From positions 440,380 through 504,379 of the forward strand of contig CAJNDT010002913.1 of NCBI GenBank assembly GCA_905221615.1: a stretch of DNA of 64,000 nt. Reading direction: 5' to 3'. Origin of the DNA: Symbiodinium sp. CCMP2592 (Eukaryota; Sar; Dinophyceae; Suessiales; Symbiodiniaceae). The position numbers were made by a program, and so were the translations under genes. Position 1 is the stretch's first letter; each line of letters begins with the position of its first letter. This document shows positions 30,675-40,889 of the stretch, piece after piece. The notes beneath the pieces were generated by a model. The model was given only the letters and a program-made list of their open reading frames with translations, was not told the DNA's origin and made no database searches.

Positions 30675-30820
30675 AGACCCCCAGGCCACGAAATAGGGTA
30701 GCACAAACTCACATAAGCAAAAATTAGGATAGGGATATCTCATATAGACCCCCTTATGATGAAGCCCAATAAGGTAGGGATATCCCCAAAAAGTGCTTAT
30801 GCTTATGTGTTTTGGGGGTC
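30675..30820. mobile_element. MITE-like element, family L, single copy
   Basis: AGACCCCCAGGCCACGAAA and CACATAAGC at the left face GCTTATGTGTTTTGGGGGTCT (one long arm) at the right. The interior is TAGGGATATC repeated. Confidence 0.6.
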
Positions 30821-30829
30821 TCTAAAGAA

Positions 30830-31780
30830 AGTTCAAAACTCTGAACCTCACGCCGCAAAGGCAGCAAATCTTCCTGAACAGAGCCTCCCTTGGCAAGTGA
30901 AACCTCGAACCGCGTTCTAACGAGAATATGCTGTTGGGGCTTTAATGTCGCATAAACATAGCGTAGCATAAGCATGCTACGGGCGTCAAAAGCGGGGTTG
31001 AAGGGTTCAGGGTTTTCGGTTTTAGGGACTTCATCCACCAGATCAAGCCCCACCCCGGGACACCTCGCGAAAAACAACAGAATCTTCTAAACAGCACCTG
31101 AAACGCTACAAAGTCCAGCTAAAAGAAGCCATACAGAACTCAGATTGAAGAAGGTGATTACAATAGAACCGACTCTGAGTATCAGCCGGTAGTGAACTCA
31201 AAGCGATAGAACGACTTGGAAAAGGGTTCTGCCGGGGAGCGACCAAACCTTTGGAGAGTATGAAAAGAACCTGCAGGTGTCTGTGCACGCTATAAGGTTG
31301 TATATAGAGCTTTATGTGCCTTGATGTGGGCTCCACGGGACTTTGAAGAGTTCTAAAAGGGCTCTCAACGGTTTTATGGGGTTTGTGGGTCTTATGTGGG
31401 CTCCAGATGGCTTTGCAGGGTTCATCGCATTCTCTATGGTTGTTGGTGGCTTTGTGGGATTTAGCCTTTACTGGTCTAGTGTTCAAGATTTTGGGTGGTT
31501 TGGAGCTCTCAGGGTTTGGAGTTAAGGGTAGGGGGGGATCCCAGGCTTTTAGGGCTTGAAGCTTAAGGCTTTCAGGACGAGGGCCGAGAGGGCTCAGGGT
31601 TAAGGGCGCTTGGGATGCAGTGACATGGATTGCACCTTTTTTTCCGTGGGTGCTTGATGTTCAAGCCAAGGATTCGAATAGGACGCTCATCATCACGTCC
31701 TAACGCCCTGAAAACAATCGATCTTTCGTTGATGGCCTTTGCTTCCATCGCCTCCTACTTCCGGGCTTGGGGCAGGTCTC
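30830..31780. other. Gene-poor stretch
   Basis: Contains a 126-codon minus frame (31106-31486) and a G/T-rich segment with GGCTTTGTGGG-type words (31360-31520). No gene or element recognised. Confidence 0.3.
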
Positions 31781-31790
31781 AGGGTACCAC

Positions 31791-31889
31791 GGTTGATGGT
31801 ATGAAACCTGCATTACCCATAATAAGGAATATACCAGAGATCCCATAGTTCAGGGTTCTTAAGGCCATGCAGGGTTATATCATCAACAG
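31791..31889. mobile_element. MITE-like element, family A copy 6
   Basis: GGTTGATGGTATGAAACCTG and GGTTATATCATCAACA around CCCATAATAAGGAATATACC. The most diverged of the simple copies. Confidence 0.85.
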
Positions 31890-31899
31890 TATTAATTAG

Positions 31900-33060
31900 T
31901 TAAGCTACGTTGAGAAAGTCCTGAGAGGAATGGGAAGTCAGAACAACACCCTTAACCTCACATCCTGCACCCACGTCCTCAACCCGAATTAAGCCCCAAA
32001 CCTCTGAAGCTTGAATTTCCCTGAACTCCAAGCCGCAAGTTGCCCTACTTAATTATAAGGAACTTGGATATGTTTATATAGCGTACTCAAATATAGTAGG
32101 CTGTCTGGGGTGCTATAAGCAGTTGCTTTTGCTGCATCCCACCACGGTCGTCCCACCTGGACGTTGTCGAAGCTTTCCTTTGCAATCCGTGGGCTCTGTG
32201 CGAAGCAGCAAAGCATGCAGAGCAGCTCCCAGCTCGGGTTTAGGGCGCTTTAAGGCTGCGTCGGGTTGGGGTTTCGGCCGCTTGGGTTGAGGGATTAGGC
32301 CCCGAAACTTTGAGGATTCGGATTTAGGGTTTAGCAACATCCCAGGCGGCCTGAAGCTTGAGCTTCAGGATTAGGGGTTCGCCCTGCGTGCGTTTTCGTA
32401 AGACGGTGAGTGAGGGGGTGTGTAGGAGCTCGTTAGACTTAGTTCAGAGATCGGGTGTGAGTGGTTTAGGATCCTGATTTGCAGGATGGCGAAACACACG
32501 AGGGACCTGTGGACAGTGCAGGCGGCTGGCGGGGCTTGGGGGTGCCTTGACGTAGGGACGTTGCTGACGGAGTTTTACACAATACCACTCCAAGATCCTA
32601 AACTTGGCTTGAGGCCTGGGAAATCGAGAGATCCAGTATTATTATGCTACCTTGGGTTCACATGGGCTTTGCCAACAAGGCACATTTGGCACTTGAATTC
32701 GGACTCTAGAGAAGCACAACGGGCGTTGTTTGCAGGGTCTCGCTAAGGTTGATTTGTCATCCTTGTACTGAAGAACGTTCGGTGTTAAGTGGCGATAGAT
32801 CGGGGCAGTTCTCCTCAACCTACTAGACCTACTGCTAAGTCCCGAACCAGACATGATTCAGGCTCTGAATCTTGCAACAACCAACTAACCCCCAAACCCT
32901 AATCTAAGCCACGTAAAATCCTAAACCAGAAATCCACGAAACCCTAAACCCGAAGCTCAACACTGAACCTAATCCGGAAATCATAACAATAATGATAACC
33001 AAGCTACAAGCAAAAGGTAATGAGTGTCTTGACAATAGCAACCTACGTAACAATCATGAT
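31900..33060. other. Gene-poor stretch
   Basis: Unique and decayed telomere-like DNA. Frames of 75 codons (minus, 32113-32340) and 86 codons (plus, 32486-32746) are unsupported. Confidence 0.3.
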
Positions 33061-33061
33061 A

Positions 33062-33300
33062 TTAATCCCAAACCCCAAAACCCCAAACCCTAAACCCTGA
33101 AACCTTTCAACCCTAAACTTTCCTATCCGAAGCTCATACTAGAACCCCTTCCCCCGCCCCCCCATCCCCCCGAATGCTCCTGCTGCGCAAAGGCCTGGAG
33201 CTGCCTAGAGATGCGCAAAAAGCGGAGATTTCTGTTGGCCCAGGGGTTTGTTTGATGTTTCAGGTTTAAGGTTTAGGGTTTAGGAAATTTAAGGTTTAGG
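33062..33300. repeat. Divergent telomere-like pair with core
   Basis: CCCAAACCCTAAACCCTGAA at 33062-33118, a core of about 140 bases including a C-run, then TTTAAGGTTTAGGGTTTAGG at 33262-33300. Confidence 0.7.
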
Positions 33301-33820
33301 CTTTCGGGGCTTCAATAAAGGCTTAGGATCAGGTTTCGAGCAAGGTTTCTGCAAGGGTCGCTATAAGCCTTCAGTAACCGTTTCTATAAGGGTTTTGCTT
33401 ACCTTAAGGTACTGATAGGTTCAGGTACTGTTAAAGCTTGGGGTTCAGAGTAGCACGGCATTTTAGAGCTTCGAGTTTGAGGCTTTTGTGGCGATTGGAA
33501 AGGGGATTTTGTAAATGTGCGAGCAAGGTCTGCATGGCTACACACTAGGATTCAATAAATAATCGGGGCCGGGACTTGCCCGGGAGTCTGAGTGCTAGTG
33601 GGTTCTGTTGAGATAGGGTTTGGTTCATGCTCGGTTAGTCGGGTTTCAGGTTGGAGGCTGTTGGGCATTGGGGGTTGGGGATATATTGCCATGTCCACTG
33701 CTGGTAGGGTTTGGCCAAAACAGGAAGTTTCGGTGGGCCGGCTCACAGCAGTCACACTCCAGCAGCTGGCGCTGGCCTGGGTTGAGGTGGAGTGGTCCCT
33801 ATCCAACGCCTCGGTGCCTT

Positions 33821-33923
33821 CGAAGGGGAAAAGGAGGGACCCTTAATGGGGACCCCTACCCTATAATGGGCTATATAATGGGTATATAACAGCTATATTA
33901 AGGGTCCCTCCTTTAACCCTTGG
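33821..33923. mobile_element. MITE-like element, family F copy 1
   Basis: AAGGGGAAAAGGAGGGACCC at the left and GGGTCCCTCCTTTAACCCTT at the right around TATAATGGGCTATATAATGG. An 84-codon plus frame (33592-33846) with EVSVGRLTAVTLQQLALAWV runs up to its left edge. Confidence 0.9.
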
Positions 33924-34195
33924 ATGCCTAGACCCTGAAGTTTGAAGCCCTCAACTTAGACCTAAGCTCTGAGCATTGAAACCCTGAACCCCTCGACAAA
34001 AAACCCTGAACCCTGCACCCTAAACCAATAAAACCCTAGTCCCTAAACGCTGAACCCCAAACCCTAAACCTCTGAAACCCCTGAAGCCATAAGCCCTAAA
34101 CCCCTTCTCTCTGCTTTGCGGCAGGGAGGCAAACTCCGCGAGATGTCATAGACACAAGCATTGTGAGGCCCAGTAAACTCTCCGGCCCACTCCTT

Positions 34196-34314
34196 ACAGC
34201 AGAAGCCTAAAAGTTGGAAACCCGATAGCCTCAATCCCTAAGAGCAAAGTAAAGGAAATCCCAGCAGGATTTGTCCTTCATTAGGTTTCCAACTTTTTGG
34301 ATTTTACAATACAG
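34196..34314. mobile_element. MITE-like element, family G copy 4
   Basis: TA/CAGCAGAAGCCTAAAAGTTG and CCAACTTTTTGGATTTTACA, then TA. Confidence 0.85.
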
Positions 34315-34459
34315 TTTTCCTACTTTAGAGAACTACCCTTATGGCTTTGGGGAACCTCTGTTTCTATAGTGTCGATGTAAGTCTTCCCGAAGGCCTCGAT
34401 AGACAAGTTCGACAATATCTAAGGGTTGAGGATTTAAGAGCTCTGAGGGTTCTACACCC

Positions 34460-34584
34460 TACTTGAAGGCTCATGGGACTTAGTAAGTAAGGTGATATAT
34501 ATAGGAGATAATTAGGATAACCCCACTTAGGGGACTTATAACCCCAACTATAACCTACTTACTAAGTCCCATGATCCTCTAAGT
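34460..34584. mobile_element. MITE-like element, family B, variant copy
   Basis: TA/CTTGAAGGCTCATGGGACT and its complement to GATCCTCTAAG/TA. The inner arm TTAGTAAGTAAGGT is longer than in other copies. Confidence 0.85.
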
Positions 34585-34645
34585 AAACCCCAAACCGTGG
34601 TTTTTTGCCACTGGCATTTGGTACTTTGTGCGCCAAATTGCACAG

Positions 34646-35407
34646 GCCCTTCGTGAATCAGTTCCTGAAAGCAAGACGTCGTTACCATCCTGTAAGTGGG
34701 TTATATAATGGGGCTCCCTTTGAGAATTCTATAAACGGGTTCTACAACAGGATGCCTTGGCTTAAGGTCCAGGGTCTAGGTTAGATTTAGTCTGGTGTTA
34801 ACGTCTTGAACCCGAACCATTCTGGGGGAATAATAGACCGATAGTGCCCATTTCGGGATGCTCGGTAAACAACATGGACACAATAAACCCAATCCCCTAA
34901 AACCCTGAACCCAAAATTCTAAACCCTAAACCCCAAATTTTCCTTCAGGATCCAAGCTCCCCCGGCTGGATCGCTCGGGGCTTTGGGGAATTTCGCGGAC
35001 TACTGCGAGGGAGGTGTTTCGAGGTCCTACGCGTGAGTTCGTCCTGTCGAATGGGGCTCCCAAAGAAGGCTAGAAATTAGTCTTTAAGCCCTGAGAGTAA
35101 CCTGGGAATGAAAAGGGTGCCCTTTTGGGTTTAGCGGGGGGGGGGGGGGGGGTACCCGGGAACCTGAACCCTAACAAAGGAAATAAGGGCTTACTCTGGA
35201 TGCCAGTCTTGCCCTGACCCTGACTTTCTCAATGCCGAACCTGCCTCCAACAACATGCCAAACAACAGCTGCACAAGTTTTAAGGCTGCGGGTTCTGAGC
35301 TTCAGGAAGCAATGTTCTTCTCTCCAGTCGGCAAAGGGCGAGGCAAGAAATCGTGCACCTTTCTTACTTTTCTGTGCAAGCCACCTTGTCATCGATGTGC
35401 TGCATGA
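34646..35407 (+). CDS. Three-exon gene candidate, unidentified Cys-containing protein
   Basis: Exon 1 (34646-34691) lies between CAAATTGCACAG and a consensus GTAAGT donor and encodes PFVNQFLKARRRYHP after one split base. Exon 2 (34949-35032) lies between TTTTCCTTCAG and GC/GTGAGT and encodes DPSSPGWIARGFGEFRGLLR and six more. Exon 3 (35207-35407) follows CTGGATGCCAG and encodes 66 codons with eight Cys (SCPDPDFLNAEPASN; ending CKPPCHRCAA) to TGA. All joins are phase 0. The 5' end is missing; a possible upstream exon is 34125-34162 after a long pyrimidine tract. The Cys-rich tail suggests a metal-binding or extracellular end. No family recognised. Confidence 0.3.
35136..35152 (+). repeat. G homopolymer, 17 bases
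   Basis: An uninterrupted G run inside the presumed second intron of the model at 34646. Confidence 0.95.
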
Positions 35408-35659
35408 ACTGCTTGAAGAACGAAACCTTCCTTAGATCCAGATCTTCAGGGAGGCCAATACCACTTAACTCTGCCGTATGCCTCAAGCTGCGTTAAGGAT
35501 CGCTCTAGAATTGCAGGGCTTTTTCTCGGACACCTGATCTTTCCGAAGGCTATCCGTAACTAGTAAGCTGCTGCTGTGGCTATATCCTTAGGGGAGCTAT
35601 TGACATTGGTGCCACCCGAGAATACTCTGAAACCTAAACACACAGGCCCTATTTCAAAA

Positions 35660-36115
35660 TCTTCGGCCTTGAACCCTCAACTCTAAACCCTAAACCCTAA
35701 ACCCTAAACCCTAAATCCTGGAACCCTATGATCGCCCACACCATTACCAAGATCCTCTTACATCCTCTTACCCGGATGTATCTCAAAGGGTTGGCCTGAA
35801 ACACTGACCCCCAGACGCCCTCCCACCTACAAAATATCTTAAACCCTAAACCCCCTGCAGCACTAAACCTAAGAGCTTAGACCCTAAACCGCTGCAACCC
35901 TGAACCTTTAACCCTTTCAGCCTGAAGCCCTAAACCCTAAACGTTAAACTCTAAACCCTAAACCTTAAACCTTAAACTCTAAACCCTAAGCCCTAAACCT
36001 TAAACCTTAAACTCTAAACCCTAAGCCCTAAACCTTAAACCTTAAACTCTAAACCCTAAGCCCTAAACCTTAAACCTTAAACTCTAAACCCTAGGCCCTA
36101 AACCCTGAAACCCTC
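35660..36115. repeat. Long CCCTAAA-derived block with 35-bp higher-order repeat
   Basis: About 450 bases of CCCTAAA-type heptamers. At 35963-36102 four copies of a 35-base unit made of five heptamer variants (CCTTAAA, CCTTAAA, CTCTAAA, CCCTAAG, CCCTAAA) follow one another with a single mismatch. Confidence 0.95.
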
Positions 36116-36491
36116 TCCGGGTTTGAAAGCCCAGAGGCTGAAGCCAGCCGAGGTTGATCGCGATGCCTTACGGTTCTGAGATTTGGGGATCTGGGATTCT
36201 GGGCTTGGGATTTGAGGTTTGGGGTTTTCAGACTTTGGGTTTGGGCTTCTGAGATTTATGGTTCTGGGATTTAGGGTTATGGTTCTGTGCAGCACAGCAA
36301 ACTTGCTCAGGACGACTATCGCTGGGAAGCCCTTCAAACGCTTGTCTCTGGTTCACACGGCCTGGTAGGGTCTTGAAGGCTTGGGTTCAAGGGCTTCGGG
36401 TAGGACCGAAGGCAAGGCGGGTTGCACTTCGGTTTTGAGTTCGCGCTTGGACTAGGGCTCAAAGGACTGGACACCAATTTCTGTTAGGCTC

Positions 36492-36606
36492 TACTTGGAG
36501 GTTCATGGGTAGCTATAAGTAGGGCAAGAAGTAAGGTAACTTTTACTTATAACCCTCATGAGGGGACTTATGACCCCACCTATAACTACCCATGAACCTC
36601 CAAGTA
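36492..36606. mobile_element. MITE-like element, family B copy 7
   Basis: TA/CTTGGAGGTTCATGGGTAG and CTACCCATGAACCTCCAAG/TA, perfect 19-base arms. Confidence 0.95.
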
Positions 36607-36638
36607 CTCTCCAAGTCGAGAGTCAGGAAATTATGGCT

Positions 36639-36760
36639 TACAGTGAACCCCAGAAACTTGGAACATGGGTTTCGGAGGATTCGTGCTAGGATCCCTTATG
36701 CTGTACCTCAAGGGCATGAGGAGAGTCATGTTCCAACTTTCTGCTTTCTACTATAGAGAT
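36639..36760. mobile_element. MITE-like element, family G copy 5
   Basis: TA/CAGTGAACCCCAGAAACTTG and CCAACTTTCTGCTTTCTACT, then ATAG. The interior CCTCAAGGGCATGAGGA is shared with copy 2. Confidence 0.9.
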
Positions 36761-36880
36761 ACGCGGCTTCGAATTGCTCAGCTTGGGGGCCTCCAAAGTG
36801 GCCAGATCCTCCTCAGCCCATACCCTCTCCGTTGTGCCCCCACCTCCGTCTTCTGCAAGGTCTCTTCCAAAGTCGCGATA

Positions 36881-36985
36881 TGGGAGTTTCCGAAAATAGG
36901 GGATCCGAATATAGTGCCCTAAAATAGTAGGATCCTTATTACAAGCACCCCAAAATGAGGTACCCCTACTTTTCGGAAACTCCCA
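36881..36985. mobile_element. MITE-like element, family C copy 3
   Basis: TGGGAGTTTCCGAAAATAGG and CTACTTTTCGGAAACTCCCA around TAGTAGGATCCTTATTACAA. Confidence 0.95.
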
Positions 36986-37070
36986 AAGGTCGTACTCGCT
37001 GGCCCAGGCCTCGCCCCACTGGCCAGGAGAAGGCTTGTTCGGGCCCAGGTTCACGACCACATGCAGTCTG

Positions 37071-37192
37071 TTTAGGGATTTAGGGTTTGGGGTTTGGGGT
37101 TTGGGGTTTAGGGTTTGGGGTTTAGGGTTTAGGGTTTGGGGTTTGGGGTTTAGGGTTTGGGGTTTAGGGTTTAGGGTTTGGGGTTTAGGGCT
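37071..37192 (+). repeat. TTTAGGG/TTTGGGG tract with 42-bp higher-order repeat
   Basis: Sixteen heptamers of two kinds. From 37093 to 37176 the order TTTGGGG, TTTGGGG, TTTAGGG, TTTGGGG, TTTAGGG, TTTAGGG occurs twice. Confidence 0.95.
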
Positions 37193-37775
37193 AAGAAACA
37201 CAGACTTGGACCGGAAGTACTTCACCTGCTCACACGCGACCTTGGCAAGCACCTTGAGGTGGCCGCGCTTCTAAAGGCAAACTTTCAGAAACTGCAATGC
37301 GGAGAAATACAAGGCATGTTGGCAGTCGTGTTATTTCTTTAGACCTTCATGTTTTACACCGAGTTGTAGGCCCTAGCAGGCCTGATACCGAGCCCGCTAT
37401 ACGAGCCGCAAACCCACCGTCCTGACACAGCCTCAGACGTCCTGAAGTACGACACCCCAAACCTCAAAACCCTTAATCCAAATCCACGATAGTCCTGAGT
37501 CCCTAACCGCAGAGCCTAATGCCCCGCAACTGAATGAAATTCTTTACATGAGATAGGGCTTCGTCCTGTATACCCTAAACTTCACATGCAAAGCTACGAA
37601 CGAAATAACAAAGAAACCACTAGCCGAAACCCGAACCCCCAATGTAGGGGTCAGAAGCAATCAGATGCCCTTAATTACCCATCATACGTATGGTATTCTA
37701 GCATAGTACTCCCAAAAACTCCTCAATGCTCCATTCTGATCATGAAAGGCCCTATTTACGCTAAACGCTCCGGCC

Positions 37776-38262
37776 AGAAAATCTAAAACCCTAAACAGTA
37801 AATCTTAATCCCTAAACTAAACCTAAACCCCACACCCGAAGCATTAAACCCTGCACCCGAAACCCCTAAATCCTAATCCTTAGGAAAGAAACTGAAGCCC
37901 TAAACCCTAATCCCTATACCCCTACACCCTAATCCCTAAAGCCCAATGAGCCTAAACCCTGAACCCTAATGGCCCTAACCCCTAAACCCCCATGGCCCTA
38001 AGCTGCACCCAACCCCTGAACCCGGGCCCTAAGCCCTCAATCCTACCCCTAAACCCCCCAATGGCCCTAAACCCTGCACCCCTACCCCTAAACCCCCTAA
38101 ACCCCTAAACCCTAATCTTTAAACCCCACATACTCCTGCACCCTAACCCCTAAACCCCTCAATGGCCCTGAACCCTGCACCTACCCCTAAACCCCCCGAT
38201 GGCCCTAAACCCTGCACCCAACCCCTACACCCTAAACCCTAAACCCTAAACCCCCGAAAGGA
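37776..38262. repeat. Long decayed CCCTAAA block
   Basis: Nearly 500 bases of CCCTAAA, CCCTGAA and CCCTACA variants. The words CCCCAATGGCCCTAAACCCT and CCCTGCACCC recur four or five times with spacing of about 60-100 bases, a loose higher-order unit. Confidence 0.9.
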
Positions 38263-38326
38263 GAACCTGAAGCCCAGCTGCAGGCTTCGGCTCGCAGCTG
38301 TGGGCTCATCCTGCTGCTGTGTTGAG
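38263..38326. other. GC-rich core between divergent telomere-like blocks
   Basis: 64 bases rich in CAGCTG/GCTGC words. On the minus strand AG/CAGCAGGATGAG to GGCTTCAG/GT could be a 50-base exon. Strand not certain. Confidence 0.2.
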
Positions 38327-38640
38327 AGGTTTGGGGTATAGGGGTTTGGGGTTTAGGTTTAGGGGTTTAGGGATTTAGGGTTTAGGGGCTAGGGTTTAAG
38401 GCTTTGTTTTGAAGGTGTAGAGGCTTAGAGTTTATATATAGGGCTTTAGGGGTTTAGAGGTTCAGTTTTTTGCTTTTTTAGGTTTAGGGGCTTGGAGTTT
38501 AGGGCTTTAGGGGTTTAGGGTTTGGTGTTGCCGACTGTGAGGTCTCAGGGTTTGAGGTTCTGGCGCTTCGGGGTTTAGGGTCTAGGATTTGGATGTAAGG
38601 CCTGGGGTTTAGGGCAGTTTAGAATTTGGGTTTTTTTGGG
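38327..38640. repeat. Decayed TTTAGGG block
   Basis: GGTTTAGGG, GGTTTAGGGG and GGCTTTAGGGG words for about 300 bases, opposite in orientation to the block at 37776. Confidence 0.9.
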
Positions 38641-39360
38641 GGCTGAGGAAGTCAGGATTTAGTGAAATTCGAGAGATGGTGCGGTCGAGAGCTGTAGCCT
38701 ACGGATTTCGGATGCAGGCCACTGGAAGGTGCGGGGGTTTAGGGCTTAGAGTTCCAGGAACTTCGGGCGCAGGTCTTTGCGATTTCAGGTCTTGGGGCTT
38801 TGGAGTTTCAGGTTTGGTGGATTGGGGAGTTGAATCAATGAGGCGTCAGGTTGGCGCAGATCCAGCTGTTCATTATGTCAAAGGTTGAGGTTTGGAGGGT
38901 TGCCTCCTTTGAGTTCTCCCAGGGCCATGTATTGGCTTTTGGATGGGTGCGGAGCTTCACAGCTCGTGTTCAAGAGTCGAAGTCAGCAAGCGCAGCCGGT
39001 TTGTTGAAACTGCAGCTCATGTAGGCGAGAGCCCACCAGAAAGATAGCTTTGAGCTCAAGCCTCTGGGCTGCGATCGGTTTGGACCTTCGGGTTTACCGC
39101 TCATCTGATTCGCCAAACCTTGAACCAGTCAAGCCTTCTCTAGATCCAGATGCTCATCCCCAGGCGTTTTAAATAACCTCGTAACACCTTACAACTACCC
39201 GTTGAGCCTGCTACTGCAATTTGTTGAATTGTTGATGGGTATTTGTGTACAACGTTACAAATCATAGGCCCCGATTAAAGCCTGCTGAAATCTCACCCAA
39301 ACATGAAACTCCTTTAGCTGCTGACCTTCTGTAATGCGAAGTTTCCCACGCTCTCTACCG
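38641..39360. other. Gene-poor stretch
   Basis: Mixed unique and G-rich decayed sequence; short frames only. No element recognised. Confidence 0.3.
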
Positions 39361-39361
39361 C

Positions 39362-39823
39362 ATGGTCCTGTGCAGTCTGAAGCTTCGGTTCTGCCAGAAC
39401 AGAATATATTCCTGGTTCCCGTTTCGTGAAGAGGCAAGTTACGACCAACTGCGGATACTTCAGAAAGCTCTTCTACGGAAGCACTACCAAAGGGCTGGCC
39501 TTACCACCACCACTACCACTGCCACGGCCACTACCACTGCCATGACTACTACCTCAACCCCTACCACCATCGATATGACTACCATTACCGCCATCATCGC
39601 ACCCCTGCCCACGACTGCCACTAATATCATTGGGGCGATGACGACTACTACGTTGCTACTGCTACTGCTCCTGCTACTGCTACGGCTACTGCGCCTGCTC
39701 CTGCTCCTGCTAGTGCAACCGCGACAACTGCGACTACTGCGACTGCTACGACGACTACTACGACTACTGCGACTACAATTCGGGCATGGTTCTGTAGCAG
39801 AAAATTATGCAAAAGAAAATTGA
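39362..39823 (+). CDS. Open frame of 153 codons, Thr-rich then Leu-rich
   Basis: An ATG-led frame begins in unique DNA with about 47 residues of ordinary composition (MVLCSLKLRFCQNRIYSWFP; then EEASYDQLRILQKALLRKHY). It passes into a Thr/Ala/Ile-rich stretch from ACN triplets (39503-39645) and a Leu/Arg-rich stretch (39651-39770) from CTG/CTA triplets, and ends GHGSVAENYAKEN before TGA. Triplet arrays keep any frame open, so only the ends argue for coding. If real it is a protein with a mucin-like Thr segment and a hydrophobic Leu segment. No family recognised. Confidence 0.25.
   Translation: MVLCSLKLRFCQNRIYSWFPFREEASYDQLRILQKALLRKHYQRAGLTTTTTTATATTTAMTTTSTPTTIDMTTITAIIAPLPTTATNIIGAMTTTTLLLLLLLLLLRLLRLLLLLLVQPRQLRLLRLLRRLLRLLRLQFGHGSVAENYAKEN
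39503..39776 (+). repeat. Degenerate trinucleotide array (TAC/CAC then CTG/CTA)
   Basis: TACCAC, TACTAC and CTACTGCTAC words with a period of three, changing type at about 39648. Confidence 0.85.
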
Positions 39824-40439
39824 AGGCATCTGCCAATTAATACTATCCTATCAGTTGAACTTTGAGTGAAAAGTCTTTAAGCTTTAGGGTTTAGGGTTCG
39901 GTTCATACAACTATGCTCATTTGCTATACCATCAGCTGATCTTGAATTGAAAAGGGTTTCATGCTTCGGGTCTAGGGTTCAGTTTCGATAACCAGACCAC
40001 AGCCGTAGCCTGGCCCCCGGCGCAGCAAGTCCCAGAATCAAACTCAAAAAGGAAACGTTTCGGCAAAACTTTGGGTCAAAACGTTCTTGGCCCCGAAACC
40101 CCTAACAAGTTCTATGAACCCTGAACCCTATAGCCCTATAGGCATCCCTGAACCCGAAACAAAATAGAAAACCGCTTACAGAGACTCTTAATCTGCATGG
40201 GCCTCTCCATGAGGAGCTGCCTCGCTTTGAAGAGCGACTGAAGGCGGGAGTGTATGGGTTACTCTGGGGCTTTCATGGGGCCTTGTAAGGGCATTGGGGA
40301 TTCTGTGATTCGTAAGGGGATGAGAAAGGTATTGAGCTTGAAGGGTTTCAGGTTTGTGGCAGCACTGTAGTAGGATTTAGGATGTACGAGGGTGCAGGGC
40401 ATCAGGGCTGAAGGTTCAGGGTCAAAGGCTCTGGGCGGT

Positions 40440-40872
40440 AAGAATGTTGAAGGTTCAAACGGAAAACGTAAAACTACCTAAAACTAACGGGAAGGCGACG
40501 AAGGCATCATCAGCATCAGCAGGGAGACTCTTGGCTAACAGGGCGGCGAGGGCGAGCATCACACGCATCAGAAGGCAGACGTGTGACCAACCAGCTGAGC
40601 AACAGCCACCACTGCGCACATCAGAACGAAGTGCCGAGGACGAGCATCAGAAGCATCAGACGAGCAAACATTTGGCCAACAGCCCAGCAGGAGGTCAAAC
40701 ATGAGTGTGAATCAGATCAACGAGGGAAAGCCAGAGCGCACATCATGAGCATCAAAAGGGAAACTGCTAATCAAACGGCGCAGCCACAGAAAGCATCATG
40801 AGCATCAGAGGGGCAACGTCCAACACACAGGGCGATGAGAGCGAGCATCACGAGCATCAGAAGGGAAAGCCT
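40440..40872 (+). repeat. Degenerate tandem array, about 60-base unit
   Basis: The words GAGCATCACGAGCATCAGAA and GGGAAAGCC (and variants) return about every 55-65 bases, six to seven times, separated by CCAACAGGGCGACGAG-type sequence. Plus frames of 86 and 72 codons overlap it. Confidence 0.75.
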
Positions 40873-40889
40873 TCAACATCATTCAACCC

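Noticed and set aside
36686..37252. 188-codon minus-strand open frame
   Set aside because: It runs through a TTTAGGG/TTTGGGG tract (Pro-Lys-Pro-Gln-Thr-Leu repeats) and a family C element, so the length comes from repeats.
35660..38640. True chromosome end
   Set aside because: Tracts point in both directions, are degenerate, and unique DNA and elements continue on both sides.
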